Assembly (NCBI RefSeq): GCF_900108565.1
Contig: NZ_LT629971.1
Span: forward strand, 3,472,001-3,536,000
DNA length: 64,000 nt
Direction: 5' to 3'
From: Mycolicibacterium rutilum
Lineage (GTDB): Bacteria > Actinomycetota > Actinomycetes > Mycobacteriales > Mycobacteriaceae
Shown: in pieces, positions 1 through 9,101 of the stretch
How positions within the stretch are numbered: the stretch's first letter is position 1
Layout of the letters: the number at the start of each line of letters is the position of its first letter
Notes under the pieces: generated by a model
Told to the model about the DNA's origin: nothing
The model's database searches: none
The model's input: only the letters and a program-made list of their open reading frames with translations
Program-made: the position numbers and the translations under genes

Positions 1-63
1 ACGCAACAGCTCGACGAGTTCGGGCGCTTCCACTGTGTCCAGGGTAGGCGTTATCTGAGGCAT
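1..63 (-). CDS. 5' end of an unidentified gene (partial)
   Basis: Reading leftwards from an ATG at 63, a frame stays open to the window edge and encodes 21 residues ending in PELVELLR. Its start overlaps the last 13 bases of the upstream isochorismatase gene in another frame, which suggests translational coupling and one operon. A GTG at 33 in the same frame is an alternative start. Too little is visible to assign a family, so the call rests only on frame openness and the tight overlap. Confidence 0.35.
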   Translation of the reverse strand, partial: MPQITPTLDTVEAPELVELLR

Positions 64-590
64 TCCGCTGCCGGCGTGATCTCGGCGCTCATGTTGCTCT
101 TCATCATCGTCAACGCCGCGTCGCTGAGTTCGGGGTCGATGTGCGCGACTGCGTCGGGCGGCACGACCACTGGGAAGTGCCGGACGTAGGCGTCGAGCGC
201 GGTGTAGAGGATGCACTGCTCGGTGACCTGCCCCGTCAGGATCACCCGCTCGGGCTTGAGCTGGGTCAGCAGGTACGCCAGCGAGGTGGCGTAGAACGCG
301 CTGTGGCGCACCTTCGTCATCACCTGACAGCCCGATTGCGGAGCGATCGGCTTGACCAGGTCGGGCCGTTCCCCGTCGAGCGCGCCGCGCACGATGTCGC
401 TGAACTCGGCGGTGAAGTCGCCGTAGTTGTCGTTGACGTAGATCAGGTCAACGTCGTCGCGGCGGCGCGCCTCGTCGACCAGGCGGGAGAGCGGATCGAT
501 GATCTCCGCGACGTGCGGGGCCAGTTTGTCGGCGTCGGGATGCCGGTAGGTGTTCATCATGTCGATGACCAGCACAGCGGTATCACTCAT
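51..590 (-). CDS. isochorismatase-family cysteine hydrolase
   Basis: A 179-residue protein of the isochorismatase/nicotinamidase superfamily. The usual three catalytic positions are visible: an Asp near residue 10 in the opening strand (VLVIDM), a Lys in the KVRHSAF segment, and a Cys in TGQVTEQC followed by LYTALDA. I start it at the ATG at 590, just before the MSDTAVLVID strand; an upstream in-frame ATG at 635 would add 15 residues without family character and would run into the nadE start. The gene is divergent from nadE, so a role in nicotinamide or NAD metabolism is tempting, but the substrate cannot be read from the sequence and ordinary cysteine hydrolases look the same. Confidence 0.85.
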   Translation of the reverse strand: MSDTAVLVIDMMNTYRHPDADKLAPHVAEIIDPLSRLVDEARRRDDVDLIYVNDNYGDFTAEFSDIVRGALDGERPDLVKPIAPQSGCQVMTKVRHSAFYATSLAYLLTQLKPERVILTGQVTEQCILYTALDAYVRHFPVVVPPDAVAHIDPELSDAALTMMKSNMSAEITPAAECLR

Positions 591-633
591 GGCCTCCTGC
601 ATACCCCGTTCCGTTTTCGGGCAACAATGAGGC

Positions 634-2676
634 ATGGATTTCTACTCGGCGTATCGGCACGGCTTCGTTCGCGTCGCCGCCTGCACGCACCACACGGCGC
701 TGGCCGATCCCCGCGCGAACGCCGAATCCGTGCTGCGGCTGGCGCAGGCCTGCCACGACGACAACGTCGCGCTGGCGGTGTTCCCGGAGCTGACGCTGTC
801 GGGGTACTCGATCGAGGACATCGTGATGCAGGACGCGCTGCTCGACGCGGTCGAGGACGCCGTGCTCGACGTCGTCGCCGCCTCGGCGGACCTGATGCCG
901 GTGCTGGTGGTCGGCGCGCCGCTGCGCTACCGGCACCGGATCTACAACACGGCCGTGGTGATCCACCGCGGCCGGTTGCTCGGCGTCGCGCCGAAGTCCT
1001 ACCTGCCGACCTACCGGGAGTTCTACGAGCGACGCCAGATGGCGCCGGGCGACGACGTGCGCGGCTCGATCCGGATGGGTGGCGCCGACGTGCCGTTCGG
1101 TCCCGACCTGCTGTTCACCGCCACCGACATGCCGGGCTTCGTGCTGCACGTCGAGGTGTGCGAGGACATGTTCGTGCCGATCCCACCGAGCGCATCGGCG
1201 GCGCTGGCCGGCGCGACGGTGCTGGCCAACCTGTCCGGCAGCCCGATCACCATCGGCCGGTCCGAGGACCGCTGCCTGCTGGCGCGGTCGGCGTCGGCGC
1301 GGTGCCTGGCCGCCTACGTGTACGCCGCGGCCGGCGAGGGGGAGTCGACGACCGACCTCGCCTGGGACGGGCAGACGATGATCTGGGAGAACGGCGAGTG
1401 CCTGGCGCAGTCGGAGCGGTTTCCGAAGGGGGAGCGGCGCTCGGTCGCCGATGTGGACCTGGAACTGATTCGCGCCGAACGCATCCGGATGGGCACGTTC
1501 GACGACAACCGCAGGCATCACGGCGCGAGCACCGACGAGTTCCGCCGGGTGGAGTTCGTCCTGGACCCGCCGACCGGAGATGTCGGGCTGCTGCGGCACA
1601 TCGAGCGGTTCCCGTTCGTGCCGTCGGATGCGCAACGGCTGGAACAGGATTGCTACGAGGCCTACAGCATCCAGGTGTCCGGTCTCGAGCAGCGGTTGCG
1701 CGCCTTGAACTATCCCAAGATCGTGCTCGGGCTGTCCGGCGGCCTGGACTCCACGCACGCGCTGATCGTCGCGGCGCGCGCGATGGACCGCGAACAGCGG
1801 CCCCGCAGCGACATCCTCGCCTACACCATGCCCGGATTCGCCACCGGCGATCGGACCAAGGGCAACGCGCTGCGCCTGGCCGAGGCGCTGGGCGTGACGT
1901 TCACCGAACTCGACATCAAGTCCACCGCGGAGTTGATGCTCAAGAACATGGGCCACCCGTTCGGCCGCGGCGAGAAGGTCTACGACGTCACGTTCGAGAA
2001 CGTGCAGGCCGGGTTGCGCACCGACTACCTGTTCCGGCTGGCCAACCAGCACGGCGGGATCGTGCTGGGCACCGGCGACCTGTCCGAACTGGCGCTCGGC
2101 TGGTCGACGTACGGCGTCGGCGACCAGATGTCGCACTACAACGTCAACGGCGGGGTGCCGAAGACGTTGATCCAGCACCTGATCCGCTGGGTGATCGGAT
2201 CCGGTCAGTTCGACGACACGGTCAACGAGGTGCTGCAGTCGGTGCTCGACACCGAGATCTCCCCGGAGCTGGTGCCTGCCGGTGAGGACGAGGAGATCCA
2301 GAGCAGCGAGTCCAAGGTCGGACCGTATGTGCTGCAGGACTTCTCGTTGTTCCAGGTGCTGCGGTTCGGGTTCCGGCCGTCGAAGGTGGCGTTCTTGGCC
2401 TGGCATGCCTGGAGCGACGCCGAGCGCGGCGATTGGCCGCCGGGATACCCGCACGACAAGCGGCCGTCGTACTCGCTCAGGGAGATTCGGCACTGGCTGC
2501 AGGTGTTCGCGCAGCGGTACTACTCGTTCGCGCAGTTCAAGCGGTCGGCGGTGCCCAACGGGCCGAAGGTGTCGCACGGCGGGTCGCTGTCGCCGCGCGG
2601 CGACTGGCGGGCCCCGTCGGACATGTCCGCGCGCGCCTGGCTCGACGAGATCGAACGCGAGATCCCCGACGAGTGA
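634..2676 (+). CDS. nadE: glutamine-dependent NAD+ synthetase
   Basis: A 680-residue two-domain enzyme that makes NAD+ from nicotinic acid adenine dinucleotide, ATP and glutamine-derived ammonia; the length matches M. tuberculosis NadE (about 679). The N-terminal nitrilase-like glutaminase has the expected triad at Glu52 (FPELTLSGYS), Lys121 (APKSYLP) and Cys176 (EVCEDMF). The C-terminal synthetase domain carries the PP-loop LGLSGGLDST near residue 370. The gene is monocistronic and converges on a methyltransferase gene 10 bases downstream. Start, length and catalytic residues all agree with the family, so the call is secure. Confidence 0.98.
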   Translation: MDFYSAYRHGFVRVAACTHHTALADPRANAESVLRLAQACHDDNVALAVFPELTLSGYSIEDIVMQDALLDAVEDAVLDVVAASADLMPVLVVGAPLRYRHRIYNTAVVIHRGRLLGVAPKSYLPTYREFYERRQMAPGDDVRGSIRMGGADVPFGPDLLFTATDMPGFVLHVEVCEDMFVPIPPSASAALAGATVLANLSGSPITIGRSEDRCLLARSASARCLAAYVYAAAGEGESTTDLAWDGQTMIWENGECLAQSERFPKGERRSVADVDLELIRAERIRMGTFDDNRRHHGASTDEFRRVEFVLDPPTGDVGLLRHIERFPFVPSDAQRLEQDCYEAYSIQVSGLEQRLRALNYPKIVLGLSGGLDSTHALIVAARAMDREQRPRSDILAYTMPGFATGDRTKGNALRLAEALGVTFTELDIKSTAELMLKNMGHPFGRGEKVYDVTFENVQAGLRTDYLFRLANQHGGIVLGTGDLSELALGWSTYGVGDQMSHYNVNGGVPKTLIQHLIRWVIGSGQFDDTVNEVLQSVLDTEISPELVPAGEDEEIQSSESKVGPYVLQDFSLFQVLRFGFRPSKVAFLAWHAWSDAERGDWPPGYPHDKRPSYSLREIRHWLQVFAQRYYSFAQFKRSAVPNGPKVSHGGSLSPRGDWRAPSDMSARAWLDEIEREIPDE

Positions 2677-2686
2677 TCCCGGCGCG

Positions 2687-3298
2687 CTACCGCCGTCCGA
2701 CGCCGGGCACGAACCGCCCGACCGTGGCCAGGTAGTCGCGGTAGTCCTCGCCGTGCGTGGTGAGCAGATAGGGCTCCTCGACGATGCGCACCTGCGCCTC
2801 GATCGTCGCGAGAAGCAGCAGAAAACCCGCGACGGCAACGGCATTCGGGGTGATCAGCATCAGACCGAAGCCGAACACCAGCATCGCGGTGAAGATCGGA
2901 TTGCGGACCACGCCGAAGACGCCGCGGCGCACCAGCGTCGTCGTCTCACTGGCGTCGACGCCGATGCGCCACGACTCGCCCATGTCGACCTGCGCGTAGA
3001 GCGTGGCGGCGATCCCCGCGACGGCGATCACCACACCCGCGACGAGCAACGCCGACGACTCGACCAGCGGCCGCACCAGTCCCGCGAGCTGCAGAGTCGG
3101 CGCGACCACCGCCGTCGCCATCGCCGCGATGAACCCGACGCCGGCCAGCCACTCCGCGGACAACGGCGTGCCACTGATGCCCTTGAACCCGGTCGAGCCG
3201 GTTCGGCGCCGCTGTTGCCAACTGCGCCAACCGAACCCGAGCGCGGCGAACACCACGAACAACGTCAACGCGAGCACGGGCGCGATCATCAGCAGCAC
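2687..3298 (-). CDS. isoprenylcysteine methyltransferase-like membrane protein
   Basis: A 203-residue integral membrane protein with about five hydrophobic segments. Its C-terminal half fits the isoprenylcysteine carboxyl methyltransferase/phospholipid methyltransferase fold: an arginine-asparagine-proline element (VVRNPIF), then a helix and an EEPYLLTTHGEDYRDYLATVGRF segment near the end. The family methylates small lipids or carboxylates with S-adenosylmethionine, but the substrate here is unknown. The gene overlaps the 3' end of the ArsR-like gene by 10 bases, so both are probably one transcript and the methyltransferase may belong to a metal-response unit. Confidence 0.8.
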   Translation of the reverse strand: MLLMIAPVLALTLFVVFAALGFGWRSWQQRRRTGSTGFKGISGTPLSAEWLAGVGFIAAMATAVVAPTLQLAGLVRPLVESSALLVAGVVIAVAGIAATLYAQVDMGESWRIGVDASETTTLVRRGVFGVVRNPIFTAMLVFGFGLMLITPNAVAVAGFLLLLATIEAQVRIVEEPYLLTTHGEDYRDYLATVGRFVPGVGRR

Positions 3299-3537
3299 GC
3301 GTCCTCGGCGGCGGCCGGGCAGCAGGCCGGGTCGACGTCGAGCACCAGGCCGACGAGGTCGTCGAGCGCGTGGGTGATGCGCCGGTCGGACAGTTCATAG
3401 CGGGTGCGACGGCCTTCGGGGTGCGTGACGACCAGACCGCAGCCCCGCAGACACGCCAGGTGGTTGGACAGGATCTGCCGCGAGACGCCGATCTTGTCCG
3501 CCATCTCGGCGGGGTAGCCGGGCCCGTCGCGCAGCAT
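3289..3537 (-). CDS. ArsR/CmtR-like metal-sensing repressor, 5'-truncated
   Basis: An 82-residue winged-helix protein. The recognition helix and the metal-site helix are clear (VSRQILSNHLACLRGCGLVV, with the Cys-x3-Cys pair used by CmtR-type Cd/Pb sensors), followed by a wing and a cysteine-rich tail (DPACC...DACC). Family members are near 110-120 residues. Here the first helix and most of the second are missing: ATG 3537 lies inside the expected second helix, and no start codon occurs further upstream in frame. The frame upstream still reads NRAEILLML-like family sequence, then runs straight into a long palindrome. Either the gene is a 5'-truncated remnant or a non-standard start is used. 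Confidence 0.65.
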   Translation of the reverse strand: MLRDGPGYPAEMADKIGVSRQILSNHLACLRGCGLVVTHPEGRRTRYELSDRRITHALDDLVGLVLDVDPACCPAAAEDACC

Positions 3538-3551
3538 CAGCAGAATCTCCG

Positions 3552-3606
3552 CGCGATTTGGGTGTAGTTGGTTGCGGTCAGCGCCACCAACTACACCGAA
3601 ATCGCG
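3552..3606. terminator. long perfect hairpin between crotonase and ArsR genes
   Basis: Arms at 3552-3572 and 3586-3606 are inverted repeats of 21 bases with a single mismatch around a 13-base loop; the core pair is GTGTAGTTGGT / ACCAACTACAC. It begins two bases after the crotonase stop codon, as a transcription terminator would, but has no U-tract. It also occupies the place where the N-terminal codons of the ArsR gene should be. Confidence 0.65.
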
Positions 3607-3607
3607 G

Positions 3608-4450
3608 CTAGAGGCGGCCCTCGGTGCGCAGGTCGGGGTGCACCCACTCCGGCGAGCGGCGCTCCTTGAACGCCCGGAACCCCTCGATCACCTCCGGCGC
3701 CGACAGGCTGGCCTGCATTCCGATCCGGTCGAACAGCCCGAGGTAGTTGTCGATGCTCGACTTGACCAGGCCGCGGGCGCCTGGCGCGGTGCGACTGCAC
3801 TGGGTGAGCACTTCGCGGGCGGTGTCGAGCAGCTCATCGTGTGGCACCACGCGGGCGACCATGCCCCACTCGCAAGCTTCCTGCGCGCTCAGCGTGCGCC
3901 CGGTGAACATCAGGTCGCGGGTGCGCACCGGCCCGATGAGCCGGGTCAGCATCTGGCTGTAGTACGTGTCGGCGATGCCGCGGAACAGCTCGGGCACCCG
4001 GAACGTGGCCCGGTCGCTGACCACCGCCATGTCGCTGCACATGGCGATCTGCAGGCCGCCACCCTGGCACAACCCGTTGACCGCCGACACCACCGGCTTG
4101 ACCGACTGGCGCAGCGTCTCGAACGGCGTCACGTCCATGCCCAGCGCCGAACCGAAGGTCAGCCAGTCGTCGCTGCCGTCGCCGCCGCCCATGTCGCCGC
4201 CCGGCGCGAACACGTCCCCGGTGCCGGTGATGAGCAGGCCCGCGAGGTCGGGATCGGCGTCGACGTGGCGCACCGCGTAGCGGATCCCGAAGTACATCGC
4301 CGGCGTCATCGCGTTGCGCGCCGCCGGCCGGTCCAGCCGACACACCCCGAACGCGCCCTCGCGGGTGAACTTCAGATACGGGGTGCCCAGCCAGTCGCCT
4401 TCGGGGGGCCGCGGGGTGTCGGTCGTCGTGGTCGGGTCGGCGGCTGTCAT
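3608..4450 (-). CDS. enoyl-CoA hydratase/isomerase (crotonase) family protein
   Basis: A 280-residue crotonase-fold protein. It has the oxyanion-hole segments FAPGGDMGG and NGLCQGGGLQIAMCSDMAV, and the C-terminal helix with KERRSPEW. Such enzymes act on acyl-CoA thioesters; the exact substrate is not evident, because the two canonical hydratase glutamates are not clearly in place. The ATG at 4450 overlaps the rbsK stop (ATGA), so the two genes are co-transcribed. A longer open frame upstream lies inside rbsK and has no family similarity. The strong hairpin at 3552-3606 immediately follows the stop. Confidence 0.88.
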   Translation of the reverse strand: MTAADPTTTTDTPRPPEGDWLGTPYLKFTREGAFGVCRLDRPAARNAMTPAMYFGIRYAVRHVDADPDLAGLLITGTGDVFAPGGDMGGGDGSDDWLTFGSALGMDVTPFETLRQSVKPVVSAVNGLCQGGGLQIAMCSDMAVVSDRATFRVPELFRGIADTYYSQMLTRLIGPVRTRDLMFTGRTLSAQEACEWGMVARVVPHDELLDTAREVLTQCSRTAPGARGLVKSSIDNYLGLFDRIGMQASLSAPEVIEGFRAFKERRSPEWVHPDLRTEGRL

Positions 4451-5340
4451 AGGTGCCTTTCTGTCTCCTTGCGATCCGATACAGCATCGTCGATGGCATC
4501 GGCGTAGGGCGCGCAGTCGCCGGCTCCCGGCACCAGCGTCGACAGCGCGGCCGCGGCGCACGCCCGCCGCAGCGCCGTCTCGTGCCCGTCGAGCCAGCCG
4601 GCGGCGAGCACGCCGGCGAACACGTCACCCGCACCGGTGGTGTCCACCGCGCGCACCGCGGGGGCCGGCACGTCGAAGCGTTCGCCGTCCCCCAGATAGG
4701 TCGCACCGCGGGAACCGCGGGTGATCACCAGATGCGGTACGGGCCAATGCCATTCGCCGGCCTCGGTTTCGTTGACCACGACGACGTCGGCGAGGTGCGA
4801 CAGACCGATCAGCTCGTGCGGCGGTGCCCCGGTGGGGGAGGCGTTGACGACGACGAGCGCGCCCGCCGCGCGCGCCACCTCGGCGGCCGCGGCGACGGTC
4901 ACGATCGGGATCTCCAGCTGCATCAGCACCACGTCGCTGTCGGCGATGACGGCGCGCAGTTCGGGCGCGTCGACGCTCAGCGCCGCGTTGGCGCCCGGTG
5001 CGACGACGATCGTGTTCTCCGCCGCGGCGTCGACGACGATGGCCGCCGTGCCGCTGGGGCCCGGCACCGTGACGACGCCGTCGAGGCCGACGCCGTTGCT
5101 TGCGAGGTGCTCGCGCAGCCCGGCCGCGGCGCCGTCGTTGCCGAGCGCGGCGACGAGTTGCACCTGCGCGCCCGCCCTGGCCGCCGCGACCGCCTGGTTG
5201 CCGCCTTTGCCGCCGGGCGCGAACGCCAGATTCGACGCGAGCACCGTCTGGCCGGGTCGCGGCAGCGTACGCACCGAGAAGGTGAGATCGGCGTTGACAC
5301 TGCCCACCACGCACACCCGGCTGCAGCTTCGCGCCACCAT
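4447..5340 (-). CDS. rbsK: ribokinase
   Basis: A 297-residue PfkB-family sugar kinase predicted to phosphorylate D-ribose at O5. The two PfkB signatures are present: [15 protein letters not shown] near residue 45, and [11 protein letters not shown] at 233-243 with the catalytic base Asp239. The N-terminal GSVNADL substrate strand is typical of ribokinases, and M. tuberculosis has rbsK (Rv2436) in the same neighbourhood. It is divergent from proA (73-base gap) and couples to the crotonase by an ATGA overlap. No ribose transporter is adjacent. Confidence 0.92.
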   Translation of the reverse strand: MVARSCSRVCVVGSVNADLTFSVRTLPRPGQTVLASNLAFAPGGKGGNQAVAAARAGAQVQLVAALGNDGAAAGLREHLASNGVGLDGVVTVPGPSGTAAIVVDAAAENTIVVAPGANAALSVDAPELRAVIADSDVVLMQLEIPIVTVAAAAEVARAAGALVVVNASPTGAPPHELIGLSHLADVVVVNETEAGEWHWPVPHLVITRGSRGATYLGDGERFDVPAPAVRAVDTTGAGDVFAGVLAAGWLDGHETALRRACAAAALSTLVPGAGDCAPYADAIDDAVSDRKETERHL

Positions 5341-5413
5341 GACGCCAAAGCTAATGCAGCCCGCCCTCCTGACACGTGTCGAACGGCCGAACCCTGTTCG
5401 ATACCCTGGATCA

Positions 5414-6661
5414 ATGAGTGTGCAGGCACCCTCTGGCCTGGATCTGCGCTCGCAGGTTCACGACGCCGCCCGCCGGGCGCGCGCCGCGTCGCGCGCGCTG
5501 GCCACGCTGAGCACCGAGACCAAGAACCGCGCGCTGAACACCGCCGCGGATCACGTGCTGATGTCGGCCGGTCAGATCCTGGAGGCCAACGAGGCCGACC
5601 TGGAGGCAGCGCGCGCTGCCGGCACCCCCGAGGCCATGCTCGACCGGCTGGCGCTCAATCCGAACCGCATCGACGGCATCGCCAGCGGTCTGCGTCAGGT
5701 GGCGGGCCTGCCCGACCCGATCGGCGAGGTGCTGCGCGGCCGCACGCTGCCCAACGGCCTGCAGCTCCGCCAGCAGCGGGTGCCGCTCGGCGTCGTCGGC
5801 ATCGTCTACGAGGGGCGCCCCAACGTCACCGTCGACGCGTTCGGGTTGACGCTGAAGGCGGGCAACGCGGTGTTGCTGCGCGGCAGCTCGTCGGCGGCGC
5901 GCTCGAACGCCGCGCTGGTGAACGCGCTGCGCGCCGCGCTGGCCACCGAGCTGCTCGACGCCGACGCCGTCCAACTGCTGCCCAGCGAGGACCGCGCCAG
6001 CGTCACCCACCTCATCCAGGCGCGCGGTCTGGTCGACGTGGTGATCCCGCGCGGCGGCGCCGGCCTCATCGACGCGGTGGTGCGCGATGCGACGGTGCCC
6101 ACGATCGAGACCGGCGTCGGCAACTGCCACGTGTACGTGCACGCCTCGGCCGACCTCGACGTCGCGGAACGCATCCTGCTCAACGCCAAGACCCGCCGGC
6201 CCAGTGTCTGCAACGCCGCCGAGTCCGTGCTCATCGACGCCGCGATCGCCGACACCGCGGTGCCGCGGCTGACCGCGGCGCTGCGCGAGGCCGGGGTCGC
6301 GGTGCACGACAACCCGTCCGAGGACGAGCTGCGCGCCGAGTTCCTGTCGATGGACATCGCCGTGGCCGTGGTCGACGGTGTCGACGCCGCTATCGCCCAC
6401 ATCAACGAGTTCGGCACCGGCCACACCGAGGCCATCGTGGCCACCGATCTGGCTGCGGCCCAACGGTTCACCGAGCGCGTCGATGCGGCCGCGGTGATGG
6501 TCAACGCGTCGACGGCGTTCACCGACGGTGAGCAGTTCGGGTTCGGCGCCGAGATCGGCATCTCCACCCAGAAGCTGCACGCCCGCGGCCCGATGGGGCT
6601 GCCCGAACTGACGTCTACCAAGTGGATTGTGTGGGGAGACGGCCACACCCGCCCGGCCTGA
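5414..6661 (+). CDS. proA: gamma-glutamyl phosphate reductase
   Basis: A 415-residue aldehyde-dehydrogenase-fold enzyme for the second step of proline synthesis, the NADPH reduction of gamma-glutamyl phosphate to the semialdehyde. The active-site Cys266 sits in [11 protein letters not shown]; the family motifs [12 protein letters not shown] and [11 protein letters not shown] are intact, and the end [24 protein letters not shown] is diagnostic. I use ATG 5414 ([11 protein letters not shown]); in-frame sequence upstream is antisense to rbsK. It lies 20 bases upstream of the MoxR gene, as in other mycobacteria (Rv2427c-Rv2426c). Confidence 0.97.
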   Translation: MSVQAPSGLDLRSQVHDAARRARAASRALATLSTETKNRALNTAADHVLMSAGQILEANEADLEAARAAGTPEAMLDRLALNPNRIDGIASGLRQVAGLPDPIGEVLRGRTLPNGLQLRQQRVPLGVVGIVYEGRPNVTVDAFGLTLKAGNAVLLRGSSSAARSNAALVNALRAALATELLDADAVQLLPSEDRASVTHLIQARGLVDVVIPRGGAGLIDAVVRDATVPTIETGVGNCHVYVHASADLDVAERILLNAKTRRPSVCNAAESVLIDAAIADTAVPRLTAALREAGVAVHDNPSEDELRAEFLSMDIAVAVVDGVDAAIAHINEFGTGHTEAIVATDLAAAQRFTERVDAAAVMVNASTAFTDGEQFGFGAEIGISTQKLHARGPMGLPELTSTKWIVWGDGHTRPA

Positions 6662-6681
6662 GATAGAGGAGAACTTCTCTC

Positions 6682-7557
6682 GTGAGTGTCCCTGCGCGTC
6701 CCGCGCCGCTGTTCGCCGACATCGAGGATGTCGGTCGGCGGCTCGCCGAAACCGGCTATCTGCCCGACACCGCCACCGCCACAGCGGTGTTCCTCGCCGA
6801 CCGGCTCGGCAAGCCGCTACTGGTGGAGGGGCCGGCCGGCGTCGGCAAGACCGAACTGGCCCGTGCGGTCGCGCAGTCGACGGGCTCGGGCCTGGTGCGG
6901 CTGCAGTGCTACGAGGGTGTCGACGAGGCCCGCGCGCTCTACGAGTGGAACCACGCCAAGCAGATCCTGCGGATCCAGGCCGGGCACGGCGACTGGGACC
7001 AGACCCGCGACGACGTGTTCAGCGAGGAGTTCCTGCTGTCGCGGCCGCTGCTGACCGCGATCCGGCGCACCGAGCCGACCGTGCTGCTGATCGACGAGAC
7101 CGACAAGGCCGACATCGAGATCGAGGGCCTGCTGCTCGAGGTGCTGTCCGACTTCGCGGTGACGGTGCCGGAACTGGGCACCATCACCGCCGAGCGGCCG
7201 CCGTTCGTCGTGCTGACCTCCAACGCGACCCGAGAACTGTCCGAGGCGCTCAAGCGCCGGTGTCTGTTCCTGCACATCGACTTCCCCGATCCGGACCTCG
7301 AGCGGCGCATCCTGCTGTCGCGGGTGCCCGAGCTGCCGGAGCGGCTGGCCGACGAGCTGGTCAAGGTGATCGGCGTGCTGCGCGGCATGCAGCTCAAGAA
7401 GCTGCCGTCGGTCGCCGAGACGATCGACTGGGGCCGCACCATTTTGGCGCTGGGCCTCGACACCCTCGACGACGCGACGATCGCGGCGACCCTCGGCGTG
7501 GTGCTCAAACACCAGTCCGACCAGATCAAGGCATCCGGCGAGCTGAGGCTGAACTGA
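6682..7557 (+). CDS. MoxR-family AAA+ ATPase
   Basis: A 291-residue AAA+ ATPase like M. tuberculosis Rv2426c. Walker A is GPAGVGKTE near residue 50, Walker B is VLLIDETDKAD, and sensor 1 lies in VVLTSNATRELS. MoxR proteins act as chaperones with VWA-domain partners, maturing enzymes or complexes; the partner follows two bases downstream. The start is a GTG at 6682 after an AGAGGAG ribosome-binding site. The client of the pair is unknown. Confidence 0.93.
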   Translation: MSVPARPAPLFADIEDVGRRLAETGYLPDTATATAVFLADRLGKPLLVEGPAGVGKTELARAVAQSTGSGLVRLQCYEGVDEARALYEWNHAKQILRIQAGHGDWDQTRDDVFSEEFLLSRPLLTAIRRTEPTVLLIDETDKADIEIEGLLLEVLSDFAVTVPELGTITAERPPFVVLTSNATRELSEALKRRCLFLHIDFPDPDLERRILLSRVPELPERLADELVKVIGVLRGMQLKKLPSVAETIDWGRTILALGLDTLDDATIAATLGVVLKHQSDQIKASGELRLN

Positions 7558-7558
7558 C

Positions 7559-9013
7559 ATGGCGCTGCGCCGGACCCGCCCACCTCAGCCGCTGGCACCG
7601 CACGGCCTGCCCGGGCATCTGGTCGGGTTCGTCGAAGCGCTTCGCGCGCAGGGGATCTCGGTAGGTCCGTCGGAGACCGTCGACGCGGGACGGGTGATCT
7701 CGGTGCTGGGCCTGCAGGACCGCGAGGCGCTGCGCGAGGGCATCGCGTGCGCGGTGTTGCGCCGCCCCGATCACCGCGACACCTACGACGCGATGTTCGA
7801 CCTGTGGTTCCCCGCGGCGCTGGGCGCCAAGACCGTGCTGATGGAGTCCGACGACGACGGCGATTCGGATTCCGATGATCAGGGGTTGCCGCCCGAGGAC
7901 ATCGAGGCGATGCGCTCGGCGCTGCTCGACATGCTTGCCGACAACGAGGATCTGGCCAACCTCGACGAGCGGCTGGCCGCGATGATCGCCCAGATCGTGG
8001 AGGCTTACGGCCGGTACAACTCGAGCCGCGGGCCGTCGTACTCGTCGTATCAGGCGCTCAAGGCGATGAACCTCGACGACCTCGAGGGCCGGCTGCTGGC
8101 GGGACTGCTGGCCCCGTACGGCGACGAGCCGACGCCGACGCAGGAGCAGATCGCCAAAGCCCTTGCCGCGCAACGCATCAATCAATTGCGCAAGATGGTC
8201 GAGGGGGAGACCAAGCGGCGCACCGCCGAACAGCTCGGCCGCGACCACGTGCAGATGTACGGCGTGCCGCAGCTCGCGGAGAACGTCGAGTTCCTGCGCG
8301 CCTCCGGTGAGCAGCTGCGCCAGATGCGGCGGGTGGTCCAGCCGCTGGCCCGCACCCTGGCGACCCGGCTGGCCGCGCGGCGGCGCCGGTCGCGCGCCGG
8401 TGAGATCGATCTGCGCAAGACGCTGCGCAAGTCCATGTCCACCGGCGGGGTGCCGATCGACGTGGTGCTCAAGAAGCCGCATCCCGCGCGGCCCGAGCTG
8501 GTGGTGCTGTGCGACGTGTCCGGCTCGGTGGCCGGTTTCAGCCACTTCACGCTGCTGCTCGTCCACGCGCTGCGCCAACAGTTCTCGCGGGTGCGCGTGT
8601 TCGCGTTCATCGACACCACCGACGAGGTCACCGAACTGTTCGGGCCCGACGCGGATCTGGCGGTTGCCGTGCAGCGCATCACCCGCGAGGCCGGGGTGTA
8701 CACCCGCGACGGGCACTCCGACTACGGGCACGCGTTCGTGTCGTTCATGGACAAGTGGCCCAACGTGCTCTCGCCGCGCAGCGCGCTGCTGGTGCTCGGG
8801 GACGGCCGCAACAACTACCGCAACCCCGAGGTCGATCTGCTCGCGCACATGGTGAACTCCAGCAGGCACGCGCATTGGCTCAACCCCGAGCCGCGGCACC
8901 TGTGGGGCAGCGGCGACTCGGCCGTCCCGCGCTACGAGGACGTCATCACCATGCACGAGTGCCGGTCGGCCAAGCAGTTGGCCACCGTCATCGACGCGCT
9001 GCTGCCGGTCTGA
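7559..9013 (+). CDS. VWA (CoxE-like) domain protein, MoxR partner
   Basis: A 484-residue protein with a helical N-terminal half, an acidic linker (SDDDGDSDSDDQG near residue 100), and a C-terminal von Willebrand A domain. The MIDAS motif is DVSGS starting near residue 318 (LVVLCDVSGSVAGF), so metal binding looks intact. It matches the Rv2425c family, and its two-base spacing from the MoxR ATPase implies a working pair. It has no signal peptide or membrane segment, so it acts in the cytoplasm. It converges on the flavoprotein operon, with a large hairpin between. Confidence 0.9.
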   Translation: MALRRTRPPQPLAPHGLPGHLVGFVEALRAQGISVGPSETVDAGRVISVLGLQDREALREGIACAVLRRPDHRDTYDAMFDLWFPAALGAKTVLMESDDDGDSDSDDQGLPPEDIEAMRSALLDMLADNEDLANLDERLAAMIAQIVEAYGRYNSSRGPSYSSYQALKAMNLDDLEGRLLAGLLAPYGDEPTPTQEQIAKALAAQRINQLRKMVEGETKRRTAEQLGRDHVQMYGVPQLAENVEFLRASGEQLRQMRRVVQPLARTLATRLAARRRRSRAGEIDLRKTLRKSMSTGGVPIDVVLKKPHPARPELVVLCDVSGSVAGFSHFTLLLVHALRQQFSRVRVFAFIDTTDEVTELFGPDADLAVAVQRITREAGVYTRDGHSDYGHAFVSFMDKWPNVLSPRSALLVLGDGRNNYRNPEVDLLAHMVNSSRHAHWLNPEPRHLWGSGDSAVPRYEDVITMHECRSAKQLATVIDALLPV

Positions 9014-9025
9014 TTTCTCCGCGGT

Positions 9026-9098
9026 ACTTCCCGCGAGCAGACGCAAAATCCCCCGAAAAACGGCGAAAAAGGGGCATTTGACGTCTGCTCGCCGGAAG
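9026..9098. terminator. bidirectional hairpin between convergent genes
   Basis: The arms beginning CTTCCCGCGAGCAGACG (9026-9042) and ending CGTCTGCTCGCCGGAAG (9082-9098) pair over 17 bases with one mismatch. A second, imperfect block pairs the inner AAAATCCCC and GGGGCATTT stretches around an A-rich loop. It fills most of the gap between two convergent genes, so a two-way terminator is the simplest reading. Confidence 0.7.
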
Positions 9099-9101
9099 AA
9101 G

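Noticed and set aside
141..2285. 714-residue open frame overlapping nadE and the isochorismatase gene
   Set aside because: It is rich in Arg, Gly and Pro, has no family motif, and lies over two genes with intact catalytic residues. This is the usual shadow frame of very high-GC DNA; the same applies to many long frames across the window, such as those at 583-2844, 5411-6646 and 7526-9046.
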